In this document: one piece after another, positions 1 to 9,445 of the stretch | Numbering within the stretch: position 1 is the stretch's first letter | How the letters are laid out: each line of letters begins with the position of its first letter | Assembly: GCA_910586545.1 (NCBI GenBank) | Contig: CAJUIQ010000002.1 | Span: forward strand, 48,694-112,693 | Length of the DNA: 64,000 nt | Direction of reading: 5' to 3' | From: an uncultured Eubacteriales bacterium | GTDB lineage: Bacteria; Bacillota; Clostridia; Oscillospirales; CAG-272 | Notes under the pieces: generated by a model | The model's input: the letters and a program-made list of their open reading frames with translations, nothing else | The model's database searches: none | What the model was told of the DNA's origin: nothing | Made by a program: the position numbers and the translations under genes

Positions 1-47
1 ACTGGCGCTTTGCAACAGAATTTTATGAACATAAAAGGATTTTGCAC

Positions 48-81
48 AAAAAAGCCGCAGGTGATTACCTGCGGCTTTTTT
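48..81 (-). terminator. Intrinsic terminator of the cohesin protein gene
   Basis: A near-perfect inverted repeat built on AGCCGCAGGT / ACCTGCGGCT with a four-base loop, flanked by an A run and a T run. It lies 12 bases after the stop codon of the minus-strand surface protein gene. Confidence 0.85.
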
Positions 82-92
82 AAATCTAAATT

Positions 93-2444
93 TTATACCG
101 TTTCCTTCTTCTTACGGATCAGGACAACTACTGTACATGCTGCAGCCGCAACTGCTGCTGCAATAAAGATATACATCATATTGTCACCAGTCTGCGGAGT
201 TTTATTGTTACCGCCTGCAGAAGCAGTGGTATCCTCTCCTTCAGGAACAGTCGTTACGGGAGGTTCTGGCTCTGTTGTTCCGTTTTTATCAGCCTCATAA
301 GCTTTGTACAAGGCAAGATATGCTTCATATGCCGGTGTAGATACAAGCTTAAAATGTGCCAATTCAACGGGAGACAATCCACCAATTGTAGCAATAATCT
401 CTTCAAAAGCTGCTTTGTCTGCGTCTGTCATATCCTCATATGCCGGCAGTGCAAGAATTTTTTCTTCCAAGCTAGCCAGAAGTTCGTAGTCTACATCTTC
501 CGTGCTGAGAATTTCAGCATACTTCACAACGAGACCATAGAAAGTATCCGGATAATTCAATGCAATATAATCAGAGTTAATGGAATCCTCTTCTTCCATG
601 CGTACCAAGGAATACAGTAACTCGATTACCTGTGCTTTTTCTTCTGCTGTTACTGCATCAGCAGCCAACAGTTTTTCTGCAGCGTCAATAAATGCATGTA
701 CTTGATCCATATCTACTGCATCCGTGCCGCCATAAGCCAGCTTAAAGAAAGCGTTTACAAAGTTGTCATATGCTTCGGGAACTTCCTGTTTGAGCTGCGG
801 CGCAAGGAAGCTGCCCAATACAGTCTCATACAGATCTGTTACTTCATCCAGAGAATCTTCTGTGATCTCTTCGTAGTTAGGAAGCGCTTCCAGACGTTCA
901 ATCAAAGCTTTTACCATCATATCCTGCTGATACAGCACATAGTTTGCCGCCAATTTTGTGAGCGCGTCACCATAATTGTCCAGCAGATACTGCTGATCTG
1001 CAGTGTCTTCAATTGTTCCCATCAGTGCTACCAGTTCCAGCATTTCTGCAACCTGGTCTTCTGTCATGTCATAATAGCTATCAGGAAGTGCAGCAATTCT
1101 TGCACCCACTGCATCCAGTTCCTGTACGCGTGTATATCTTGCATAAGATGCCTGGAGTCTGGTGTAAGCATCGCTGTAATTTTCTTTAATATAGGTTGCA
1201 TCTGCTTCAGGCATAGCCTCAAGCTGTTCAACCAGTGCGAGCATCTCTTCAACTTGTGCGGCACTCATTTCTGCATATGCAGGCAGTGCTTCTACTTTTG
1301 CGCCTACAACTTTCAGTTCTTCAATATGAGCATAAGCAGCCAGAGAAGCTTCAAATCTTGCATAGTCGTCTGCAAAGGTATTTTTCACATAGGTCAAATC
1401 GTCAGCAGCCAGCGCCTTCAATTCTTCCTGCAAAGCCAGCATTTCTGTGATCTGTGCCTCGGTCATCTGATCAAAGGCCGGCAGAGCAGCCAATTTTGCG
1501 CCGTATGCTTTCAGGCCTTCCTCGTGCATAAATGCATCATAGGAAGCTTCCAGGCGTGCAATTGCATCTGCATATGTAGTTTCCACATATGTTTTTGCTT
1601 CGCCTTCCAATGCAGCAAGCTCTGTACGCAGCGTAAGCATTTCTGCGACCTGTGCCTCGCTCATCTCTGCATATGCGGGCAGTGCTTCTACTTTTGCACC
1701 CAGTTCATCCAGTTTTACTTTTTCCTGTGCCCACAAATGTGCAGCATACAGTCCATCAATTTTCTCGATTGCATCTGCATGACTTTCTGCAAAGTAAGCC
1801 GCTGCTCTGCCTTCCAATCCATGAACATCTTCATAAAGGGACAGCATAGCAGTGATCTCGTCTTCTGTCAAGTCGTCATATTCACCCAGCGCCAACACAT
1901 CCGTAGCCAGTTGATCCAATTCAGTTGTATCAATGGGAACATACTGCGGGCACTCGTTAATGATTTCCATAGTATGCGGAACTTTGGTTCCATCGTCTGT
2001 TACACCAAAAACTTCTTTGGGGTTAATAGTCAGATTTACATTAAAGTCTGCATCCTCGTTAAGGATATCAAACGTGTAAACAGCAACAACACCACTATTT
2101 GTATTGTTGACATTATAAGCAACAGACTGCGCATAATATGTTACAGGATTGCTGTTGATATTACCAGCAAGGTATTCCTGTGCGGACCACACATCCTTAT
2201 TTTCGATAGATGTGAGTTTCAATGCGTTTGCATTGTAGCCAACAAAGGCTCTGTAACACCACAGGCCAGGGTTATTGCCCAGTGTTACCGTCATAGTTAA
2301 CGTAGTTTTGTCGTCGCTGATTTCTCCTGTAATATGGGTATATAGATCTGATTCAGGAAGATCAGCGGCTGTTCCCGGAACAACGGCCACAATTCCAGCA
2401 ACAAGCATTGCTGCAACAACCAGCAATGAAATAAGCTTTTTCAT
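93..2444 (-). CDS. Cohesin-domain surface protein with helical repeats and sortase anchor
   Basis: A 783-residue exported protein. The start is the ATG before MKKLISLLVV, preceded by TGGAGGTAAA; an upstream in-frame ATG at 2507 lies at the promoter and is unlikely. Residues 1-27 are a signal peptide. Residues about 35-160 look like a type I cohesin (beta-rich, with GYNANALKLTSIE and SGVVAVYTFDI segments). From about 175 to 740 there are seven or so helical repeats of roughly 65 residues, each opening with a version of AKVEALPAYAEMSEAQVAEM. The C-terminus has a Pro/Thr/Glu-rich linker, the sorting motif PQTGD, a hydrophobic segment and RKKK. Family knowledge: cohesins bind dockerins. Inference: this is a wall-anchored receptor that projects one cohesin on a helical stalk; the next gene encodes a dockerin protein. 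Confidence 0.82.
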   Translation of the reverse strand: MKKLISLLVVAAMLVAGIVAVVPGTAADLPESDLYTHITGEISDDKTTLTMTVTLGNNPGLWCYRAFVGYNANALKLTSIENKDVWSAQEYLAGNINSNPVTYYAQSVAYNVNNTNSGVVAVYTFDILNEDADFNVNLTINPKEVFGVTDDGTKVPHTMEIINECPQYVPIDTTELDQLATDVLALGEYDDLTEDEITAMLSLYEDVHGLEGRAAAYFAESHADAIEKIDGLYAAHLWAQEKVKLDELGAKVEALPAYAEMSEAQVAEMLTLRTELAALEGEAKTYVETTYADAIARLEASYDAFMHEEGLKAYGAKLAALPAFDQMTEAQITEMLALQEELKALAADDLTYVKNTFADDYARFEASLAAYAHIEELKVVGAKVEALPAYAEMSAAQVEEMLALVEQLEAMPEADATYIKENYSDAYTRLQASYARYTRVQELDAVGARIAALPDSYYDMTEDQVAEMLELVALMGTIEDTADQQYLLDNYGDALTKLAANYVLYQQDMMVKALIERLEALPNYEEITEDSLDEVTDLYETVLGSFLAPQLKQEVPEAYDNFVNAFFKLAYGGTDAVDMDQVHAFIDAAEKLLAADAVTAEEKAQVIELLYSLVRMEEEDSINSDYIALNYPDTFYGLVVKYAEILSTEDVDYELLASLEEKILALPAYEDMTDADKAAFEEIIATIGGLSPVELAHFKLVSTPAYEAYLALYKAYEADKNGTTEPEPPVTTVPEGEDTTASAGGNNKTPQTGDNMMYIFIAAAVAAAACTVVVLIRKKKETV

Positions 2445-2478
2445 CTGGATTTTACCTCCAAGTTTATGATACATTTTT

Positions 2479-2507
2479 ATTATAGTTCTTTGCAGTCTGA
2501 ATGTCAA
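2479..2507 (-). promoter_or_regulatory. Sigma-A type promoter of the cohesin gene
   Basis: On the minus strand TTGACA (2507-2502), a 17-base spacer and TATAAT (2484-2479), a perfect consensus match. The 5' leader would be short, about 30 bases. Confidence 0.85.
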
Positions 2508-2608
2508 GTCATTTTTATTTTATTTCATTGAAAAATACAAGCATATTTTATAATTTTTTCACTTTTAATCCATTATTTTTTATTGCTTCCTACAATAGCT
2601 ATTGTGAG

Positions 2609-2642
2609 CAAAAAAAGCCTCCACATTTGTGGAGGCTTTTTC
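2609..2642 (-). terminator. Intrinsic terminator of the dockerin gene
   Basis: AAGCCTCCAC / GTGGAGGCTT stem followed by a T run on the minus strand, 20 bases after the stop of the dockerin protein gene. It separates that gene from the cohesin gene, so the two are separate transcripts. Confidence 0.85.
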
Positions 2643-2661
2643 TTACTGTGCCTTATATAAC

Positions 2662-5508
2662 TTAGGCATTTTCACCTGCAAGATGTTTTCTGATACGGAG
2701 CTGGTCTTTTGCATCAATAGAACCATCAAAGTTCACATCTGCTCTGGACTTAGCTGTAAATCCCTCTTCATCAATAATCTTTGCAAGATATTGTCTCATA
2801 AGCAGAGCATCCGATACAGTGATATCGTTGTCACCATCTACGTCGCCATTCCAATCCTTGTTCCAGGAGAAGTCACGGCTACCGATATGGAAATCATCCA
2901 TATCAAACGCTATACCATAGTTCCAGAAGTAGAAAGCATCAATCGCATCGGAGCCATATTTGCACTGCGCCCAAGCGTCACGAGGTGCCATTTCTACAAC
3001 TTTCACACCATTTACATACAAAGCAAGCTCAGAACTCATCATATCAGCTGCATTTTCAGGGGTGTAGAATTTCACTTCAAAGTTGTATTTCTCACCAGGA
3101 ACCAGCTTAATCGTAGAACTGTCGGTACGTTTGAAAGCGCCATTATACCCTCTGATAAAGAATACTTCATTATCAGCATCGTAGCCAACCTGTGCCTGGC
3201 CTAGCGCCTGTTTACCAATATTAAGAGCAAACACATGACCATAGGACTCAGTTGCAGGAGTATCATAAGTATCGTTGAAAATGAAATCAAATCCAATGGT
3301 AAAGCCGTTATTATTCAGATCAGAACCGTTGCGGTTTGTACCCAACTTAATACGGTTGTAGTTGTCTTCGCTATCCGTATATCTGGCAACACCATCTTCA
3401 AAGATAAAGGAAACTTCTTCTTTACTTGATGTAATCTGCATGAAGTCATCTGTAAAGTCATGGAAGAACGTCAGCTCACCTGTATAGGTATCTGCTTCAG
3501 GAAGGAAAGCAAATCTCTTCTCCGTGCAGCCACTGCTTGTTTTACATGTGGTGTAAATGATCTTGTTTCCTTCATCATTTTCTTCAACACGGGTGAAGTC
3601 ATAGTCATAGTAGCTATGCTGCAGCTTTGCTACTTCTTTTTGGGGATCAGCGGCACCGCAAATATAACATGTATAGGTGTTTGTACCCTCGTCATAGCAC
3701 TTAGGCTCTGTTGTTCTTGCCCATCTGTACACATGTCCGTTTGCATTACAGAAATCTTCGCCGGTTGCTTTTACATCGTCAACCGTTGTAAAGGAACTTT
3801 CTCCGTCGCCAATTTCAAATCCATCGGTCTGCAGCGTAAATTCTGCATCATAGATTTTATAGTTGTCAATAACAGCAGTACCGTTATTCATATATAAAAT
3901 GTTAACTCCATCAAAGAACTGCATACCTGTATTCGCGGTGTACACTTCTTGCTGGTCAATATACAGAGTCACACTACCGTATGCAACAAGAAGTGCTACA
4001 TTATGGAAATCACCAGCTGCCCAAGGAGTCATATTTTTTACAGCATCTGGAGCGCCTGTAGCATCTTCGCCATAGTACCACAGGTCTTTGCCCTTACCTA
4101 CAAATTTGTCACCGAATTTCACACGGCTGTTATCACCGTCTGCCATTTTATTGATAACAAATTCAACCCATGTACCGTTGTTGTACTTGTCGCTGAAGTT
4201 CGTAATATTTTCCTGGTCAGGATACAATGCTACGTCAAAAACTACAGCATAGCTGGCAGCAGTGTAAGCGTTATCCTGGGTAAGATATGCAGCGTTCGGC
4301 GTCTTCGGATTGGGGTTCTTATCACTATTGAATCCACTTCTCAGAATAAAGCCTTCGCCTTCTACAGTGTCAGTGGAAATGTGATCAAAAAGGTTGATCT
4401 CCGGAACTTTATATTCGTTCTGTACCAGGCCGTCGCCAGTAAAGGAATCTGCCCAGTCATTACCCTCAAAATCAATTGCAGCAGCATTACCTACTTTGAG
4501 GTTATCCATAGCCAGACCTTCAGCGGTGAAGGTAAGGCCAGTATCAGTAAGAGAAGCGCCGGACAGTACAGGAAAATCACTGTCGCCGGTTACTTCCACA
4601 CCGTTTACAAAAATCTGAGTTTTTGTCGTGCCAACAGCATACTCTACATAATACCATTCATCAGCCTTAAAAGTATAAGATGCAGTGGTCGTTCCTACAC
4701 CGATTGCATCACTGGTGATGGAAATGCCATCGCCGTCAGATGTCAGTGCATGATTTGCTGCCCTTACAATTTCTTCGCCTGTGAAGCTGATATCAAAGCC
4801 AATTGTATAAGTGCCGTCTTCATTTTTCCAGTTGTCACCCACATTTACAGTGGTAGCGGCCGGTGTTTCAGCAGCTACGGCGTGATTCAAGCCCAGCTCA
4901 CGTCTGTATTCAATACCAGTAATCTTATCGCCGCTAGCCTGCCCTGAACCCTTCTCTGTTCCATCAAAATCACGTGAGAACTGTGTATCGTTACCATCGC
5001 TCATTGTAATGTTGTCCATAGCGATATTCGAACCGCCGCTAAATAAGTTTTTTTCGTGAGGAAGCTGACCGTCTACCGAACCAATCTTCACATCGTTGAC
5101 GAAAATGTCCGTCTTGCCTGCTTCAGCGTCGCCGGTTCTTATTTTAATGGAATACTTTGTGTTGATATCAAACGCATAAGGAATCGTTTTGTTTTCCTGA
5201 TTTAGCTTGATACCGATTTCTGAAGAGGTAACATACCATCTGTTGTCACTACCATAAGTAGCGTCAGAACCGAGGTATCCATCTTCTGACAGGAACCACA
5301 AATCAAAGTGGAAATTGCGGTTCGTGGCAGAGAGATCACCGATCTCCAAATATGATACTTTTGCAGCAGTCGATCCAAAGGGAACCGTATACACATTTTC
5401 GTACTTAGGTCCATCTGTGTACGAAACTTGGTAGGCAGCCGACAGGCCTACAGCCAGCGTACCTACAAGCATTGTCAAAGTAAGCACAAGTGCTAATACT
5501 TTCTTCAT
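2662..5508 (-). CDS. Secreted multi-domain protein with C-terminal dockerin
   Basis: A 948-residue protein. The start is MKKVLALVLT; an ATG 15 bases upstream overlaps the GGAGG ribosome site. Residues 1-26 are a signal peptide. The body holds several repeated beta-rich segments with lectin/concanavalin-like features (for example TIGFDISFTGEE, TIGFDFIFNDTY, and repeated 'MDN' and 'IFVNG/LYVNG' strands). A Cys-rich module with CYxC-type pairs lies at about 590-660. The last 60 residues are a type I dockerin with two calcium-binding repeats, DVDGDNDITVSDALLMRQYL and DVNFDGSIDAKDQLRIRKHL. I see no glycosidase catalytic domain. Inference: it docks on a cohesin, plausibly the neighbouring gene product, and binds a carbohydrate. 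Confidence 0.8.
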   Translation of the reverse strand: MKKVLALVLTLTMLVGTLAVGLSAAYQVSYTDGPKYENVYTVPFGSTAAKVSYLEIGDLSATNRNFHFDLWFLSEDGYLGSDATYGSDNRWYVTSSEIGIKLNQENKTIPYAFDINTKYSIKIRTGDAEAGKTDIFVNDVKIGSVDGQLPHEKNLFSGGSNIAMDNITMSDGNDTQFSRDFDGTEKGSGQASGDKITGIEYRRELGLNHAVAAETPAATTVNVGDNWKNEDGTYTIGFDISFTGEEIVRAANHALTSDGDGISITSDAIGVGTTTASYTFKADEWYYVEYAVGTTKTQIFVNGVEVTGDSDFPVLSGASLTDTGLTFTAEGLAMDNLKVGNAAAIDFEGNDWADSFTGDGLVQNEYKVPEINLFDHISTDTVEGEGFILRSGFNSDKNPNPKTPNAAYLTQDNAYTAASYAVVFDVALYPDQENITNFSDKYNNGTWVEFVINKMADGDNSRVKFGDKFVGKGKDLWYYGEDATGAPDAVKNMTPWAAGDFHNVALLVAYGSVTLYIDQQEVYTANTGMQFFDGVNILYMNNGTAVIDNYKIYDAEFTLQTDGFEIGDGESSFTTVDDVKATGEDFCNANGHVYRWARTTEPKCYDEGTNTYTCYICGAADPQKEVAKLQHSYYDYDFTRVEENDEGNKIIYTTCKTSSGCTEKRFAFLPEADTYTGELTFFHDFTDDFMQITSSKEEVSFIFEDGVARYTDSEDNYNRIKLGTNRNGSDLNNNGFTIGFDFIFNDTYDTPATESYGHVFALNIGKQALGQAQVGYDADNEVFFIRGYNGAFKRTDSSTIKLVPGEKYNFEVKFYTPENAADMMSSELALYVNGVKVVEMAPRDAWAQCKYGSDAIDAFYFWNYGIAFDMDDFHIGSRDFSWNKDWNGDVDGDNDITVSDALLMRQYLAKIIDEEGFTAKSRADVNFDGSIDAKDQLRIRKHLAGENA

Positions 5509-5540
5509 AGGAAAAACCTCCATATAATTTTGGTAAAATT

Positions 5541-5569
5541 ATTGTAGCATTCCTATAACAAAATGTCAA
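5541..5569 (-). promoter_or_regulatory. Sigma-A type promoter of the dockerin gene
   Basis: Minus strand TTGACA (5569-5564), 17-base spacer, TACAAT (5546-5541). The remaining stretch from 5570 to 5818 is AT-rich and I see no gene in it on either strand. Confidence 0.85.
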
Positions 5570-5819
5570 TACTTTTGCGGTACTTTTTTGTGCATTTTAC
5601 AGGGCATACGGACTGGATTTGGCAGAAAAAGCATGTATTTTTTACAAACCACCTTATGGATTGAGGCAATACATACCACAGGATCAATATGTTACGGCGA
5701 AATTTGTAAAAACAGGCGCATTCTATTTTTTAACGATTTCGTTTCAAAATATTTACTTTTTTACCAATTAAAAAGTTTGCATAAATCCACCGTTGTCATC
5801 TATAACGAGGTAAAAACAA

Positions 5820-5849
5820 AAAAACCGTTTGCAATTGCAAACGGTTTTT
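5820..5849 (-). terminator. Terminator after tRNA-Thr
   Basis: A palindrome of AAACCGTTTGCA / TGCAAACGGTTT immediately after the CCA end of the tRNA, followed by a T-rich tail on the minus strand. Confidence 0.8.
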
Positions 5850-5924
5850 GGAGCTGATAGGCGGATTCGAACCGCCGACCTCGTCATTACCAATGACGTG
5901 CTCTGCCAGCTGAGCTATATCAGC
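5849..5924 (-). tRNA. tRNA-Thr(GGT)
   Basis: A 76-base cloverleaf: acceptor GCTGATA / TATCAGC, anticodon stem CGTCA / TGACG, loop TTGGTAA with anticodon GGT (5889-5891), T-loop GTTCGAATC and encoded CCA. It is transcribed alone and followed by a strong terminator. Confidence 0.95.
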
Positions 5925-5998
5925 AAATAGGCGAAAAGGACTTATATGATTTCCGCTTGCCTATTATAGCAAAGAAATACGTGCTTGTCAATACTGTT

Positions 5999-7201
5999 TC
6001 ACTGAAAATATCCATGATATTGTATGGTTTTCTCCCGTGGGAAGAGATACTGGTGCAATTCCACAAAATAATCATCCGTCATAGATGCGATATAATCTGT
6101 GACAATGGTATGAGGATCCGTCTCTTCATAAGGAAGCGGACGCACATAGTGACGATTGGATCCGGAGGTTATAAATGCAATATGGTCCCGGAACACGGGA
6201 GACTCCCGGCGGCCGGTTTTTACATCGTCTACCAATTTTCGGTACAGGCGCTCAAACATAGGCCGAATGACATCCCGCTGCGGACCAACCACAGCAGGAC
6301 TTTGATAAATTTGCTGATAGTTGCTGCGTTTAACGGCAGAAAGTGCATCGAAATACCGCTGGTCCATTTTGATATAGGGTTTTCCGTAGCTATTTTCAAT
6401 AATATTGACGCTCAAATTATTGATAATTTCTGCATTGATCCGTCCGATAGCACCATATTCGAAAGCATCTTCCTTTGCGATAAGTCCTGCCTTTTGGGCG
6501 TCCTGCCGGTCCTTTCCCAAATAAGAAATGATATCGCAAATGCGCACCAGACAGCCTTCCAAGGTAGAGGGCATCAAGCTGCGGTTGTTGGCCTGATCTT
6601 TATAGCAGCCTTCCATCGCCGCATCCAAATCAGAAAAACTCTCCATAGGGCTGGGACGGTATTCATCACATTCAATCTCTCCATTATGGGACAGGATGCC
6701 ATTTAAGGTCTGAAGCGTTATATTATAAGGAAAGATACCGTCCAGAACCCGGACAGAGTGGACATTATGAGCAAAGTGACGGCCTGTTTCTGAAAAATAC
6801 AGCTCGTCCAGATAGGTTTCACCCGCATGTCCAAAGGGTGTATGGCCCATATCGTGGCCTAAGGCGATGGCCTCGATAAGATCCAGATTAAGACCCAGAA
6901 CGCTGCCGATGGTACGGGCAATCCGAGACACCAATTGGACATGGAGGGCACGACGGGCGATATCGTCGTTTTTATAAAAGGAAAACACCTGGGTTTTGTC
7001 CGTAAAGCGATTATAATACGCGGAATGGAGAATTTTATCCGTATCCCGAACAAAAGGAGGACGCCACAGGGTCGGGCGATCCCGTTCGGGAATTCTGCGC
7101 TGGGCCATATCGTCAGAAAAGCCCATCTTTAAAGACGTGCCATGCTGTCGGTCATAGCAAATTCGGTCCTGTATTTCTTTGGACAAAGTATCGTATTTCA
7201 C
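5999..7201 (-). CDS. dgt: dGTP triphosphohydrolase-like HD-domain protein
   Basis: A 400-residue HD-superfamily hydrolase of the deoxyguanosine triphosphate triphosphohydrolase family. Seen in sequence: N-terminal RRIPERDRPTLWRPPFVRDTDKILHS...RFTDKTQVF, the typical family opening, and the metal-binding HD motif ALGHDMGHTPFGHAGE around residues 115-130. The start is GTG, with AAAGGAG seven bases upstream. The family removes triphosphate from dGTP or related dNTPs and may help set nucleotide pools. It is separated from the downstream uppP by about 100 bases that carry a large hairpin. Substrate cannot be told from sequence alone. Confidence 0.85.
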   Translation of the reverse strand: MKYDTLSKEIQDRICYDRQHGTSLKMGFSDDMAQRRIPERDRPTLWRPPFVRDTDKILHSAYYNRFTDKTQVFSFYKNDDIARRALHVQLVSRIARTIGSVLGLNLDLIEAIALGHDMGHTPFGHAGETYLDELYFSETGRHFAHNVHSVRVLDGIFPYNITLQTLNGILSHNGEIECDEYRPSPMESFSDLDAAMEGCYKDQANNRSLMPSTLEGCLVRICDIISYLGKDRQDAQKAGLIAKEDAFEYGAIGRINAEIINNLSVNIIENSYGKPYIKMDQRYFDALSAVKRSNYQQIYQSPAVVGPQRDVIRPMFERLYRKLVDDVKTGRRESPVFRDHIAFITSGSNRHYVRPLPYEETDPHTIVTDYIASMTDDYFVELHQYLFPREKTIQYHGYFQ

Positions 7202-7232
7202 GGGCGGTCTCCTTTAAAATTACGCTTTGGAC

Positions 7233-7286
7233 AGTAAAGGGACAGAGGGAGAGATCCAACTGTAAGTCTCCCTACGTCCCTTTACT
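7233..7286. repeat. Large imperfect hairpin downstream of dgt, upstream side of uppP end
   Basis: Outer arms AGTAAAGGGAC (7233-7243) and GTCCCTTTACT (7276-7286) pair perfectly; inner arms AGGGAGA and TCTCCCT add seven pairs. There is no T run on either side, so it is not a typical intrinsic terminator. Confidence 0.6.
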
Positions 7287-7301
7287 AGGTAGATGCAAAT
7301 A

Positions 7302-8159
7302 TTATGGATGTACAAACAAGAAATACAGGAGCACAGCGGCGCCTAAGGCAATACGGTACCAACCAAAGCTTTCGAAGCTGTGGCGGCGTACAAAGCTGAC
7401 CAGGAAGCGAATAACGGCCAGGGACACAAGGAAAGCGGTAATCGTACCCACCAAAAGAACCAGCAGTTCTGTGGTACTGAACATCGCTGTTTCACCAGAG
7501 GCCACTTTGGCAACATATTTAAGTCCCCGCAGGCCGCTTGCGCCAAACATGACAGGCACAGCCAGGAAGAAAGAAAACTCTGCTGCCGCAGTTCGGGACA
7601 CACCCAGAAGCATTGCGCCTACGATGGTAGCACCGCTGCGGGAGGTTCCGGGAATCAGGGCAAGGACCTGAAACATTCCAATAAACAGAGCTGTTTTCAT
7701 ATCGATATCTTCCGGTTTTTCGATACGGAAGGGCTTTTTACTGCGCGTACGCTCAATGATGATAAAGGCTATACCATATAAGATGAGGGTAATGGCTACC
7801 ACTACAAAAGTGGACAGCTTCTGGTCGATAATATCATCAAACAGCAAGCCAATTACCGCCGCCGGAAGCACGGCAACGATAATCTTTCCCCACATTTTCA
7901 ATGTATAGCTATTTTCAGCGAGGGTTTTCTTTTTGCTCCAGGGATTGAGCCGGGAGAAATAGATCACCACCACTGCCAGAATCGAGCCCAGTTGGATAAC
8001 CACATCGAACATGGACATAAAAGCGTCGGAGGTTTCCTTTAAAGGAAAAAATTCATTAAAAAGAATCAGGTGGCCGGTGCTGCTCACGGGGAGCCATTCG
8101 GTAATCCCCTGGATAATGCCCAGAAGCAGCGATTTAATAAGTTCGACGATCATTAGCAT
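7302..8159 (-). CDS. uppP: Undecaprenyl-diphosphatase
   Basis: A 285-residue polytopic membrane protein of the UppP/BacA family, which dephosphorylates undecaprenyl diphosphate to recycle the peptidoglycan lipid carrier. The sequence has the two family signatures: GIIQGITEWLPVSSTGHLIL near the N-terminus, with the catalytic Glu, and ALIPGTSRSGATI near residue 170, with the catalytic Arg. Several hydrophobic segments follow. Start: the first ATG has AAAGG ten bases upstream; a second ATG lies two codons later. Some homologues confer bacitracin tolerance. Confidence 0.93.
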   Translation of the reverse strand: MLMIVELIKSLLLGIIQGITEWLPVSSTGHLILFNEFFPLKETSDAFMSMFDVVIQLGSILAVVVIYFSRLNPWSKKKTLAENSYTLKMWGKIIVAVLPAAVIGLLFDDIIDQKLSTFVVVAITLILYGIAFIIIERTRSKKPFRIEKPEDIDMKTALFIGMFQVLALIPGTSRSGATIVGAMLLGVSRTAAAEFSFFLAVPVMFGASGLRGLKYVAKVASGETAMFSTTELLVLLVGTITAFLVSLAVIRFLVSFVRRHSFESFGWYRIALGAAVLLYFLFVHP

Positions 8160-8221
8160 AAGAGACGTGCCTTTCTTGGAAGTTTACGATATTGCATTGG
8201 AAAAGCAAGACATAAATATGT

Positions 8222-9445
8222 TCAGCCTTCCCGTAGAACATCCCCCGCCTGCACCGGAAAGGGAGGGCGCAAAAGAAACGTCATCCCCGGATGGGGAGCC
8301 GTTTCCAGGGGGGCTCCGGCAGCATCCCACATAGCGTCAGCCATAAAGGGACGACCGGGACAACCGGGAGCAAGAATTTCGACGGCAGCGCCCCGCACTG
8401 TTTTATTACGCTGGACAAAGGGAACGCGGCCCTGTTCGTCAGCAGAACCAACAGCCACAGCCAAATACGCTTTTTCCCGGATATATCCGGGCTGCGTGAC
8501 CAGGTTCGGATCCGTTTTCGGATTGTGAAAGAAAAAGCCGGTATCATACTCTCGATGGGATACGGAATCCAGTTCCCGCTGCCAAGCAGAATCAAAGTGA
8601 TATCCGGCAGGATCCTTCATATAGGCATCCAGGGCCATTTTATATGTATTCGTCACAACGGCGGTATAGTACGCGCTGCGGACTCGGCCTTCCAGCTTCA
8701 GACTATTGATTCCAGCCTGTACAAGCTCCGGAACATGCGCAATCATGCACATATCCTTAGAACTCATAATAAAGCTTTCTCCCCCATCCTCTACAATGGG
8801 CAGCCGCTCACTGGCGCGCTTTTCCTCCGCAATCTCCCCGGAGTAAATCCAGCGGCAAGGCTGGGCGCACGCGCCCCGGTTGGCGTCACGCCCTACATAA
8901 TACTGAGAAAGAAGGCATCTGCCGCTATAAGCCACACACATGGAACCATGGACAAAGGTCTCCAGTTCCACCTCATCGGGGAGGGCGGTCCGTATAGCCG
9001 CGATTTCTTCTAAAGATAGTTCTCTTGCCAGAACGATCCGCCGCGCTCCCATTTTATGCCAGGCCATACATGTAGCGGCAGATACTGTAGAAGCCTGGGT
9101 AGAAATATGAATTTCCAGATTTGGCGCACATACCCTGGCAAGGGCGACGACGCCCAAATCGGATACGATAGCCGCATCTGCACCGATAGCCTGCAGATAC
9201 TGCAGATATCGCTCCAAAACAGGATACTCTGCATCTCTCGGCATAATATTGACGGTAACGTACACCCGTACGCCTCGTTCATGGGCATATTCCACAGCCT
9301 GTACCAGTTCTTCATTTGTAAAATTGCCGGAAGCGGCACGCATACCAAAGGCCTTTCCGGCCAGGTACACCGCATCCGCTCCAAAATAAATGGCGCTTTT
9401 TAATTTTTCAAAGTCGCCGGCAGGCGACAGCAGTTCCGGCCGCAT
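8222..9445 (-). CDS. Peptidase U32 family protein, probably tRNA hydroxylation factor
   Basis: A 407-residue protein. MRPELLSPAGDFEKLKSAIYFGADAVYL is the U32 family opening, and YSGRCLLSQYYVGRDANRGACAQPC is its Cys-containing signature. U32 proteins were named as collagenase-like peptidases, but several (TrhP/YegQ, RlhA) act in RNA hydroxylation, and this one looks like the TrhP-type core. The start overlaps the stop of the upstream Dabb gene as TGATG, so translation is coupled. The length suits the family. Confidence 0.8.
   Translation of the reverse strand: MRPELLSPAGDFEKLKSAIYFGADAVYLAGKAFGMRAASGNFTNEELVQAVEYAHERGVRVYVTVNIMPRDAEYPVLERYLQYLQAIGADAAIVSDLGVVALARVCAPNLEIHISTQASTVSAATCMAWHKMGARRIVLARELSLEEIAAIRTALPDEVELETFVHGSMCVAYSGRCLLSQYYVGRDANRGACAQPCRWIYSGEIAEEKRASERLPIVEDGGESFIMSSKDMCMIAHVPELVQAGINSLKLEGRVRSAYYTAVVTNTYKMALDAYMKDPAGYHFDSAWQRELDSVSHREYDTGFFFHNPKTDPNLVTQPGYIREKAYLAVAVGSADEQGRVPFVQRNKTVRGAAVEILAPGCPGRPFMADAMWDAAGAPLETAPHPGMTFLLRPPFPVQAGDVLREG

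Noticed and set aside
290..1920. Repeated DNA that might be read as a CRISPR-like or tandem repeat array
   Set aside because: The units are about 195 bases, in frame and divergent, and encode helical protein repeats. There are no short identical repeats with spacers.
696..2300. Long plus-strand open frame of 534 codons opposite the cohesin gene
   Set aside because: It mirrors the repeat-rich minus-strand gene, has a Cys/Phe/Ile-heavy composition and no ribosome site. The minus-strand frame has signal peptide, domains, promoter and terminator.
5588..5857. Plus-strand frame of 89 codons upstream of tRNA-Thr
   Set aside because: AT-rich, no ribosome site, runs into the tRNA terminator, and no recognisable protein.
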